From: JBNJEM01 sp051745935
GTDB taxonomy: Bacteria; Planctomycetota; Planctomycetia; Pirellulales; Pirellulaceae
Length of the DNA: 7,520 nt
Assembly: GCA_051745935.1 (NCBI GenBank)
Contig: JBNJEM010000386.1
Location: forward strand, 1 to 7,520
Direction: 5' to 3'
Position numbers and translations under genes: made by a program. Shown here piece by piece: positions 1-5,688 of the stretch (its first letter is position 1; each line of letters begins with the position of its first letter). Below the pieces are notes generated by a model. It was not told the DNA's origin, made no database searches, and was given only the letters and a program-made list of their open reading frames with translations.

Positions 1-113
1 CCCGTATACTGATGCTGCAGATCGTCGATCACCTGCCGCGCCTTTTCTCGCTCCGCCTCCACATCACCTGGACTGGAAATGAAGATGCGTACCGTTCGTT
101 CTTCGCCAACCAT
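1..113 (-). CDS. DUF4062/TIR-like N-terminal fragment (partial)
   Basis: Only the first 37 codons are in the window; the gene continues past the left edge. The ATG is the complement of 111-113 and is preceded by a GGGGGA purine run (complement of 121-126) about 7 bases upstream, a plausible ribosome binding site. The peptide starts MVGEERTV and contains RIFISSPGDVEAERE at about residues 9-23, followed by a helix with ARQVIDDL. The 'FISSPGDV..ERE' pattern is characteristic of DUF4062 and related TIR-like N-terminal domains, which usually precede a NACHT/AAA or STAND NTPase module, often with WD40, TPR or FGE-type C-terminal parts. It lies on the same strand as the STAND-type gene at the right side of the window, so it may be a second member of that class. 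The domain call is fairly firm; everything downstream of residue 37 is unseen. Confidence 0.75.
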   Translation of the reverse strand, partial: MVGEERTVRIFISSPGDVEAEREKARQVIDDLQHQYT

Positions 114-193
114 CAAAATTTCCCCCGCGAAGATCAATTAAAGATCCCTCAAAAACAGCTTACGTAATTCAACGTGCCTACGAATCTCCACCA

Positions 194-261
194 GCACTGG
201 CTCCGCTCGCATTCACGGATAGGGGGCATGGACAAGTTTGTCGTGCTCGCTCAGCCAGTGC
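194..261. repeat. Imperfect inverted repeat, 9-bp arms
   Basis: GCACTGGCT at 194-202 is matched by its exact reverse complement AGCCAGTGC at 253-261. Just inside the arms, further short pairings (GC and GCA) are possible across mismatches, so a 68-base folded element with a large loop can be drawn. It lies about 80 bases upstream of the minus-strand start at 113 and would be in that gene's leader if transcription begins further upstream. No T tract follows on either strand, so it is not a typical intrinsic terminator. Confidence 0.4.
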
Positions 262-303
262 CACCCTCTGAATGCCGAAGGTAATTGTGAATTATTGCTT
301 ACG

Positions 304-326
304 AGCCGACCGTTCCGCCGTCGGCT
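304..326. repeat. Hairpin, 7-bp stem
   Basis: AGCCGAC (304-310) and GTCGGCT (320-326) are perfect reverse complements around a 9-base loop, giving a GC-rich hairpin. It is only 15 bases from the next hairpin at 342-361. There is no T run, so termination would not be of the classical type. A structured leader or small RNA is possible. Confidence 0.4.
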
Positions 327-341
327 TGATGGCCTTACACC

Positions 342-361
342 GTGTCCTCCCCGGAGGACAC
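342..361. repeat. Perfect palindromic hairpin GTGTCCTCC/GGAGGACAC
   Basis: GTGTCCTCC (342-350) is followed after two bases by its exact reverse complement GGAGGACAC (353-361). As RNA this is an 8-bp stem with a CCCG tetraloop; as DNA it is a 20-bp near-continuous dyad. It is the strongest single hairpin in the window. No U tract follows on either strand, and no gene ends beside it, so a terminator role is not obvious. A dyad operator for the divergent flanking genes is an alternative. Confidence 0.5.
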
Positions 362-418
362 ACCCAGGGGTATTCGGCGGCAATTGACCGACTATTTAAT
401 CACAGTTGAGAGAGCGCG

Positions 419-444
419 GCAATAGCGGGAAGGCCAGTTATTGC
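419..444. repeat. Hairpin, 8-bp stem with one wobble
   Basis: GCAATAGC (419-426) pairs with GTTATTGC (437-444), including one G-U pair, around a 10-base loop. It is the outermost of four hairpins upstream of the minus-strand gene starting at 113. Alone it is unremarkable; its interest is the clustering. Confidence 0.3.
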
Positions 445-808
445 ATGAAACTATGAGAGCAATGTATAAGCTATAGACGACCGTCCACAGAAAGTCATCT
501 TGGAGACCGATCAGTCCACCCATTTCGAGAAAATCAGTTCAAACCACGCCCTCTTGATCCGTTTAGGCAACGGGCCGTTATTCGCCAGACTTGTGACGAC
601 CGGCCGAGTAGTCTGTCACGACATTCTGGATTTTTCCGCGCGAGTTCTTGCCACTATCGTCGCACTGGCCCCGCATCCTGGTGGGTTCAGGCGGAGACAT
701 TGACGCGAGCGGCTGTCGATTCGAGATCCAGTCGTCGTTTCTTCGTCGCGCCACTGGTTGCGAGCGCAAATTGGCTGCTGACAATCGGACTCATCGAACC
801 CGCCAGCT

Positions 809-943
809 TCAGTTCAGGCTTGGAGCCAGCAGTTCGCACGACTCACACTCTTGCTGCCGATTCACTTCCGCTCGGGCTTGGCGTGCCTTTTGCCGAACGG
901 TTTCAAGGTTCCCTGGTATGCTCTCTCCCGTCTTAAAGTACAT
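809..943 (-). CDS. Candidate small protein, 44 aa (doubtful)
   Basis: The ORF begins with an ATG complementary to 941-943 and ends at TGA (complement of 809-811). The peptide starts MYFKTGESIPG, continues with a strongly charged helix-like stretch (NLETVRQKARQARAEVNRQQ) and then a CxxC pair (CESC) before ELLAPSLN. The amphipathic helix plus CxxC looks more protein-like than the surrounding frames. Against it, the upstream sequence (AGATGAG directly before ATG) is a poor ribosome binding site, the length is within chance, and no family is recognised. Another short ORF (35 aa, 687-794) follows 14 bases downstream on the same strand. No function can be given. Confidence 0.2.
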   Translation of the reverse strand: MYFKTGESIPGNLETVRQKARQARAEVNRQQECESCELLAPSLN

Positions 944-1242
944 CTCATCTGGCTATGTGCCAGCCTATGGCGCGGGTTCGCGAATGCTCGCGTTCAATCA
1001 GGATCCACATCTTCCAACTCGTGTAACGGAACACCCCACATGATCACGCCCCCGCTGGATAGCGGTTTTGTCTTCATACCACCCCACACTTGCTGAAATG
1101 TGGCTTGCTCGAAGTTACAATAGTCACGTCGCACTGACACATAAATTCGCTATTTGCTGACAACATCGACAAGTCCATACCGCCAGTTTGACGGTTAATT
1201 CAAGAGTCGAACGCAGATGCTCCGTTGGTAAATATTGCAGAC

Positions 1243-1250
1243 AAAAGGGT
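1243..1250 (+). promoter_or_regulatory. Ribosome binding site deciding the 1258 start
   Basis: AAAAGGGT lies with its GGG about eight bases before ATG 1258. The frame could start 11 codons earlier at TTG 1225, but that codon lacks a purine-rich run at a good distance. The site therefore favours the ATG. Confidence 0.5.
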
Positions 1251-1257
1251 ACTCATC

Positions 1258-3996
1258 ATGGCTGGATCAACGAACGAGCAGCAAAACGATAAGTCTCCGA
1301 TCGCCAAAGTGCGGTGGCTGCTGAGGGCGAGTATGGAACTGGAAACCGCAGCCTGTTGTTACGCATGCGCCGCTAATTCCGAATCTAGCGACGAGAACGC
1401 AGCATCCCATAGCGAAGAGACCTTGTGTAAGAGTCAACCGAGACTTTGTCATCGCCAAATCACCATTGGTTCATCCGCCCCCCAATGTTGGAAAGAAACC
1501 TACGTTCACTTGCGGAATACGATTGACGACATTTTGGACCGCACGTTCAATGACAAATCTGCAGTCACAGTGGTCGATTGGTTACGAGGTTTTTCCTCGC
1601 CCTTCGAGCGTCCGACATTGCGAGTTGAGGTGATTGATGCCACGAACCCAGCCGCCAGGCCCGAAACCTACATCGCCAAAATGACGATCGCAGACAAAAT
1701 CCGCGTGCACAACAACACCGACCAATCGAATGATCCTAAAGAACAAGAAGGTGAGGACCCTCACAAGAGGCTGGAACAAGAGCTGAAGGGCTACGCATAC
1801 CTGTGCGAGGATGGCAAATCAGCCAGCCCCATCTTTACCACATTGGAATCCGGCTGCAATGAGAACGGCCAGCTTCAGAGTTTGAAATACAGTGACGCCG
1901 AGCATTCACTCCGAGCAGACGAAGCGGTTATCACGTTGGAACGCGCAGTGATCGAAGCATGTAACGGAGGACGACGATCACTTGATGCAGTGAAGGCTAC
2001 ACTGGTTCAGCTGTACTTAGCCCTGGAGAACGCGTGCTATCGAAATGCCCAGACTCGCGATCCTCGCGACGCGGATAAGGACTACCTGAAAGAACGTCTC
2101 ACGAAAGGTCTTCGCAACTGGATGGCACGTGATACGGAGGCAGGCAGAGCCCGTAACGAAACAGTGTGGGCACTTAAGAACGACTCCTTGGAGTTCATCG
2201 ATGCCGCTCTCTACTTCAACACCGAAGACTTGCCTCCGATGCCCCAAATGTTAGTCGGCACATCCCATGGGGATTTGCATGGACGCAATGTTTTGGTGGG
2301 TCTGGTCGAGGGTGAAACGCATTGGCCTGTCGTTTTCGATTACGAAGACGTGAAGTGTTGCAACCCGATCGTCTGGGATTTTGTAAAGATGGAAACTGAG
2401 CTGAAGAAGGTTGCGCTTGCGGATCCAGCGTTTTTGCCGGCCGAAGATGATGCGGAACTCATTCGAAAACTGTACGACTTTGAACTGCATCTCAGCAGGA
2501 AAACGGAAACCTGCTACAACCACAACCATTGGTTCCCCAGCGAGCGAGACAAATTGCCGGAATCAATGAAAGACAATCAGACCTTGCTTCATCTGATCGA
2601 AGTCATCCTTGCCATTCGCCGGATGGCATGGAAATGCCTGGAACTGAATCGTGGCCGCTCGAGAAAATGGCTCCACGAATACTACTTTTTTCTGGCAGCT
2701 TACAGCATGTACGCGGGCCGATTTCAGACCTACCGCGAAGTACGACCCTTGAAGACACTTTTTGTGTCGGCCGGGATCGCAGCATTTCGCTATGCGTTTG
2801 GCGAAGACTTTGCCGAGTTGAAGATCGGATTGCGAAAAGTGGATGCTCAGGATCGTATCGCTTCGCTTAACGATCGAGCAGTGAATGCCGGGCAACGCCA
2901 CGCGGATGGTTCAGTGGTCGATCAAGGCGAACTAGGGCTAAAACCAAAACAAGTCATGGATTCCGCGAAGGACGGGGCGACAAACCAAACTGGCGAAGAG
3001 GAGGGAATTGACGCAAATAGGAAAGTTGAAAAGGAGCCCTGGGACCAGCAGGCTATACGGAACCACCGAGCTGATCTGGAATTTGCCAAGACGCTGGCAC
3101 GCTCAAATAACGAAGCGTGCATTGCCGAAGCAATTGAAGAATTTCAACGCTTAATGAACGATCATCCATTCGTAGTGGAACCGGCGTACGAAAACGCGTT
3201 AGCCTTGCTGGAATATGCTGAAATCTGCAGCGATCCCACAGAGCATCGAAAACGTTGGGAGATGGCCGAGCGGGCACTGAAGCGTGCCGAAGTACAGTTC
3301 CGTGGACAGTTGGATCAAGAACTGCTGGCACGACGCGGTCGCTATTATAAGAACAAGGCAGACCATTTGCTAAAGAACGTTAAAGATAGCGACCAGGAAG
3401 ATCCGCGGTATCGCAAGCAGTTGAAGGAAGTCCTGACGTATTACGGCCGAGCGGCCGAAGTCTACCAGAAGGCCACGCGATTGAGTGAGAAGAGTAAGAA
3501 GTACTATTTTGCCATCAATGCCGCCACATGCTTTTACCTTGCGGGTGATCTCCCAAAGGCCACCGAAAACGTCGCAGGAGTTTTCCACCACATTAGCGAA
3601 GCAAAGAAAACAGAAGATGATGTTGAGTCGTTGATGTGGATCCAGGCGACTGAGGGAGAAGCACACGTCATCAGAGGCCTGAGCGGCGGAGATGAAGCCG
3701 AGCACTGGCTGGACAAGGCTAAAGCGGCTTACGGAGGAGCACTCGAGACCGCCGAGATCCATATCAAGCTCCAACATCCATGTTCCTCAATGCGGCACCA
3801 GTTGGAGCGAATCCATTCGGCCACGAGGAAGCGTATAGCGAAAGACTCGGGCCAGATGGAAGACGACGCGAATCTTAGTCGCCTGGATGAATTGATCGCG
3901 ATGGCAAAGGAATACTGCCCACACACAGCAAGTGATACCAGTGGTAACGACTCTACCACACCCGACAGTCCAGATGATCCCCCTGCCGACGCGTAG
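1258..3996 (+). CDS. APH/kinase-like (TCAD9-like) protein with C-terminal TPR-like domain
   Basis: This is a 912-residue protein from ATG 1258. Residues about 100-400 form a phosphotransferase of the aminoglycoside-phosphotransferase/protein-kinase fold. Visible elements are a nucleotide-loop region around LRGFSSPF (109-116), a beta-3 lysine in YIAKM (K141), a helix-C glutamate in LEQELKGY (E173 or E175), the catalytic loop HGDLHGRN (337-344, with D339 and N344), and the metal-binding aspartate in VFDYEDV (D361), followed by WDFVKMETEL (373-382). All expected catalytic residues are present. The 'HGDLHGRN...WDFVKMETEL' pattern matches what I know of the ternary-complex-associated domain 9 kinase-like family. 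Residues about 535-600 are a charged, low-complexity linker. Residues about 600-890 are helical and TPR-like; YYFAINAATCFYLAGD (749-764) resembles the TPR-S/DUF4071-type repeats of prokaryotic signalling proteins. The N-terminus has six cysteines (33, 34, 37, 57, 64, 77). There is no signal peptide or membrane segment, so it is probably cytoplasmic. The substrate is unknown. An FCP1-like phosphatase gene follows 210 bp downstream. Gene and kinase fold are firm; the TCAD9 and TPR-S names come from memory of motifs. Confidence 0.88.
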   Translation: MAGSTNEQQNDKSPIAKVRWLLRASMELETAACCYACAANSESSDENAASHSEETLCKSQPRLCHRQITIGSSAPQCWKETYVHLRNTIDDILDRTFNDKSAVTVVDWLRGFSSPFERPTLRVEVIDATNPAARPETYIAKMTIADKIRVHNNTDQSNDPKEQEGEDPHKRLEQELKGYAYLCEDGKSASPIFTTLESGCNENGQLQSLKYSDAEHSLRADEAVITLERAVIEACNGGRRSLDAVKATLVQLYLALENACYRNAQTRDPRDADKDYLKERLTKGLRNWMARDTEAGRARNETVWALKNDSLEFIDAALYFNTEDLPPMPQMLVGTSHGDLHGRNVLVGLVEGETHWPVVFDYEDVKCCNPIVWDFVKMETELKKVALADPAFLPAEDDAELIRKLYDFELHLSRKTETCYNHNHWFPSERDKLPESMKDNQTLLHLIEVILAIRRMAWKCLELNRGRSRKWLHEYYFFLAAYSMYAGRFQTYREVRPLKTLFVSAGIAAFRYAFGEDFAELKIGLRKVDAQDRIASLNDRAVNAGQRHADGSVVDQGELGLKPKQVMDSAKDGATNQTGEEEGIDANRKVEKEPWDQQAIRNHRADLEFAKTLARSNNEACIAEAIEEFQRLMNDHPFVVEPAYENALALLEYAEICSDPTEHRKRWEMAERALKRAEVQFRGQLDQELLARRGRYYKNKADHLLKNVKDSDQEDPRYRKQLKEVLTYYGRAAEVYQKATRLSEKSKKYYFAINAATCFYLAGDLPKATENVAGVFHHISEAKKTEDDVESLMWIQATEGEAHVIRGLSGGDEAEHWLDKAKAAYGGALETAEIHIKLQHPCSSMRHQLERIHSATRKRIAKDSGQMEDDANLSRLDELIAMAKEYCPHTASDTSGNDSTTPDSPDDPPADA

Positions 3997-4049
3997 AATG
4001 AACCTTTTCTCGACTGATTGTCTCTGTATAGCTGAGTCCACGCCCACAA

Positions 4050-4143
4050 GCCACTGTTCCCGTCGAGCAACGCTGATGTTGGCACGCGACTTGACCATGA
4101 CACGCGACTACCAATTGGCCGTGCGTTTCCGGAGAACAGTGGC
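4050..4143. repeat. Long imperfect inverted repeat between kinase and phosphatase genes
   Basis: GCCACTGTTC (4050-4059) is matched by its exact reverse complement GAACAGTGGC (4134-4143). Inside it, after one bulged A, CCG (4060-4062) pairs with CGG (4130-4132), and further in AACGC (4069-4073) can pair with GCGTT (4123-4127). Together this makes an imperfect hairpin of about 18 paired bases over 94 bases. The loop side holds a 9-base direct repeat, CACGCGACT at 4083-4091 and 4101-4109. It begins 53 bases after the kinase stop and ends 63 bases before the phosphatase start. It could be a terminator, a processing or attenuation element, or a protein-binding site. No T tract is seen. Confidence 0.45.
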
Positions 4144-4164
4144 CCCCTGGTACCATCCGTAACT

Positions 4165-4174
4165 CACATATGTG
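4165..4174. promoter_or_regulatory. Perfect 10-bp palindrome, possible operator
   Basis: CACATATGTG is an exact dyad located 32 bases before the phosphatase ATG. A site here could be bound by a dimeric regulator. A 10-bp palindrome can occur by chance, and no -35/-10 pair was clearly seen around it. Confidence 0.2.
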
Positions 4175-4206
4175 CACGGGCAGTGCCGGTGCCACAGACA
4201 AGGACA

Positions 4207-4779
4207 ATGGATCCGAACAACACGCGACCACTACTGATTCTCGACTTGGACGAGACGCTGATCCACGCGTCGGAAAACGGAATCGGCCGCTCGCCGGATT
4301 TCCGCGCGTGTGGATACCAAGTCTTCCGGCGGCCGGGGCTGCAAGAATTCTTGCTCGCTGTGGCGGAGCTTTTCGAGCTGGCCGTCTGGTCGTCTGCCTC
4401 CGAGGATTATGTGCAGATCATGACGAACACGATTCGGCCCGATTCTGTGAACTGGCACTTTGTCTGGGGCCGCAATCGCTGTACGCGCCGATATGATCCG
4501 GAGAGAATGACTCAGTTCTACCTGAAGAACCTCAAGAAGCTGAAACTGCGCGGTTACGATCTGACGCGAATCCTGGTCGTTGATGATTCGTGGAAGAAAC
4601 ACACCAAGAACTACGGCAACGCGATCTACGTGAACTCGTTCGAAGGGGATCCCAACGACAACGAACTGCAGTTGTTGCTGGTCTACTTGCGCTCGATTGT
4701 CAATGTCGAGAATTACCGCCGGCTGGAAAAACGTCGCTGGCGGCAGGTAGCGAGTGACCTGTTGCAGGAGGGATCGTAA
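4207..4779 (+). CDS. FCP1/SCP1-like (NLI-interacting factor) HAD phosphatase
   Basis: A 190-residue HAD-superfamily phosphatase of the FCP1-homology (NIF) type, predicted to remove phosphate from a phosphoserine/threonine or similar substrate. Motif I is ILDLDETLIH (11-20), with nucleophile D13 and acid/base D15. Motif II is in AVWSSASEDYV (59-69; S62/S63). The motif III lysine is probably K107 in YLKNLKKLK. Motif IV is ILVVDDSWKKH (122-132, with D126/D127). The YGNAIYVNSFEGDPNDNE stretch (136-153) is typical of bacterial members, and the length matches these single-domain proteins. There is no signal peptide. The frame extends upstream to GTG 4183, but ATG 4207 fits the family N-terminus; its AAGG lies only three bases before the ATG, so the start is not certain. 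In eukaryotes the family acts on the RNA polymerase II tail; the bacterial substrate is unknown. The upstream kinase-like gene suggests a counteracting pair (inference). Confidence 0.9.
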   Translation: MDPNNTRPLLILDLDETLIHASENGIGRSPDFRACGYQVFRRPGLQEFLLAVAELFELAVWSSASEDYVQIMTNTIRPDSVNWHFVWGRNRCTRRYDPERMTQFYLKNLKKLKLRGYDLTRILVVDDSWKKHTKNYGNAIYVNSFEGDPNDNELQLLLVYLRSIVNVENYRRLEKRRWRQVASDLLQEGS

Positions 4780-4927
4780 GGTTGTAGCCACACTCGGCTG
4801 AACGTCGAAGGGATTGAGAACGGATCCACTGTCTGAGGAACGTAGCGACATTAGGCTGACGATCGGCCAGAGCAGCCTCAGCCAGGAAACGTGTCTATGG
4901 CAACAGATTCACGCAGACGAGTGATAC

Positions 4928-4995
4928 GGCCCCGCCTCTGTCAGCCTCCAGCAACCCGAGAGTCGATGATCTGGCGCTGCAGAGGCCGAGCGGCC
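4928..4995. terminator. Imperfect hairpin between convergent genes, possible bidirectional terminator
   Basis: The 288-bp gap between the phosphatase stop (4779) and the FGE-gene stop (5068) holds no gene. In it, GCCTCTG-T-CAGC-CT-CCAG (4934-4951) pairs with CTGGCGCTGCAGAGGC (4971-4986), giving 15 base pairs with one bulge and a small internal loop around a 19-base loop. GGCC at 4928-4931 and 4992-4995 may add an outer helix. The position between converging genes suggests a shared terminator, but no T run follows on either strand. A weaker AGGCTG/CAGCCT pair is at 4853-4858 and 4873-4878. Confidence 0.35.
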
Positions 4996-5067
4996 ACAGC
5001 GACCTTTTGAGCACGCACGCGAAGTCAAATTGAGCTTTCCAACTCCGTTCACTTATGCCAACGATCA

Positions 5068-5682
5068 TTAATCGGCCTGTAGCGAAAGGACCACTCGAAG
5101 TCCGGTAAAAGCCGGTATATTTGCCGCCCTATACAAGCTACGACTGGCTGACCGACAAATTGATGCGGGCGACTCGAGAGCTCCACCGCGGCAGACTCGG
5201 AACACCGTCTTTGAATCACCGATTGGGTCAGTCACCACGATGCCCCGAGGATACTTACTATAGCCGTCATGACACCACTCGGCTGAGTTTCCATGCATGT
5301 CGAACAATCCCCGAAGGTCTGGCCGAAGAAGGCGACCTGTCCTTACGGTCTCCTGACTAGACTCGCCGAACCAGCCATAGCGATGCAATAAGTTGGCATC
5401 CCCTCCGAAAGAATAAGGCGACGTCGTACCAGCACGACACGCGATCTCCCATTCTGCTTCGGTCGGAAGACGGAACCCTTTCGCGCTAAGGAGAACGGGC
5501 CAACCGATGGGTGCAGCCTGGGCATCAACCGCTGTATCTCGAGGACATTCTGCTGCATCGAGGCTGTCGGCGTCTGGGTAGGCTTGGTCTTCCTCGGCTA
5601 TCCCAGCGCGATCTGTCAACCAGCGACAGAACCTCACGGCACTGTACCATTGGACACACTGGGCAGAGCTATCTGGAGTCAA
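5068..5682 (-). CDS. FGE-sulfatase (SUMF1-like) domain, severed C-terminal part
   Basis: This is the in-frame continuation of the 5686-7520 gene beyond a TAG codon. It can be read from TTG 5682, but homology starts before that point, so the TTG is unlikely to be a natural start. Numbered from it, typical FGE-fold motifs are CVQWYSAVRFCRWL (9-22), GFRLPTEAEWEIACRAGT (69-86), LFDMHGNSAEWCHD (126-139), RVCRGG (162-167), CRSASR (176-181) and GLRVVLSL (194-201), ending at TAA 5068. True FGEs oxidise a sulfatase cysteine to formylglycine using a C-x4-C pair near the C-terminus. Here the second cysteine is kept (C176) but the first position is serine (S171), so catalysis of that kind is unlikely and a binding role is more plausible. 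All structural motifs are intact, so the interruption looks recent, or it is read through or a sequencing error. Confidence 0.75.
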   Translation of the reverse strand: MTPDSSAQCVQWYSAVRFCRWLTDRAGIAEEDQAYPDADSLDAAECPRDTAVDAQAAPIGWPVLLSAKGFRLPTEAEWEIACRAGTTSPYSFGGDANLLHRYGWFGESSQETVRTGRLLRPDLRGLFDMHGNSAEWCHDGYSKYPRGIVVTDPIGDSKTVFRVCRGGALESPASICRSASRSLYRAANIPAFTGLRVVLSLQAD

Positions 5683-5685
5683 CTC

Positions 5686-5688
5686 CTA
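5686..5688 (-). other. In-frame TAG interrupting the STAND/FGE gene
   Basis: The minus-strand codons read CAG TAC GAA ATG TAG GAG TTG ACT CCA GAT (Q Y E M stop E L T P D). The frame on both sides is identical, and both sides belong to the same FGE domain. A single base change (for example CAG, GAG or TGG to TAG) explains it. Nothing suggests a frameshift. Consequences could be a truncated protein ending inside the FGE fold, readthrough, or reinitiation at the nearby TTG, which lacks a well-spaced ribosome binding site. Confidence 0.85.

Larger units (their letters stand above)
114..1257. other. 1.1-kb intergenic region with no convincing gene
   Basis: This gap lies between the divergent genes at 113 (minus) and 1258 (plus). 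No reading frame shows a recognisable family or a good start with a ribosome binding site. The left part (194-444) contains four inverted repeats listed separately. The right part contains several short minus-strand ORFs (392-523, 43 aa; 687-794, 35 aa; 809-943, 44 aa; 994-1140, 48 aa from GTG) whose lengths are within what chance allows. Promoters for both flanking genes must lie here, but no clear -35/-10 pair could be chosen. Plausible alternatives are a long regulatory region, small RNA genes, or the remains of a decayed gene. Confidence 0.6.

Noticed and set aside
648..1043. Plus-strand ORF of 131 aa in the intergenic region
   Set aside because: The composition is arginine/serine-rich with no recognisable motif, no ribosome binding site was seen, and it overlaps other equally long frames on the same strand. 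It looks like chance.
1052..1075. Hairpin CCGCT-GGAT-AGCGG followed by TTTTGTCTT, terminator-like on the plus strand
   Set aside because: The stem is only five base pairs and there is no plus-strand gene upstream for it to terminate.
1100..1140. Promoter with TACAAT (-10-like, about 1116-1121) before the kinase-like gene
   Set aside because: No -35-like hexamer lies at a 16-18 base spacing; TTGCTG is about 20 bases away. The match is too weak to list.
1225..1257. TTG 1225 as an upstream start for the kinase-like gene
   Set aside because: ATG 1258 has AAAAGGG at a good distance; the TTG adds 11 residues with no supporting signal.
4050..4143. Integron attC site
   Set aside because: The imperfect hairpin with a bulged base is reminiscent of attC, but the RYYYAAC and GTTRRRY core boxes are absent at its ends and no integrase gene is present.
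4183..4206. GTG 4183 as the phosphatase start
   Set aside because: The family begins just before the DLDET motif; ATG 4207 gives that N-terminus. The GTG cannot be wholly excluded because the ATG's AAGG spacing is short.
4231..4851. Minus-strand ORF of 206 aa
   Set aside because: It is antisense to the phosphatase gene, whose HAD motifs are unmistakable on the plus strand. The antisense protein has no family features.
5682..5688. A programmed frameshift between the two parts of the STAND/FGE gene
   Set aside because: Both parts are in the same frame; the interruption is a stop codon, not a frame change.
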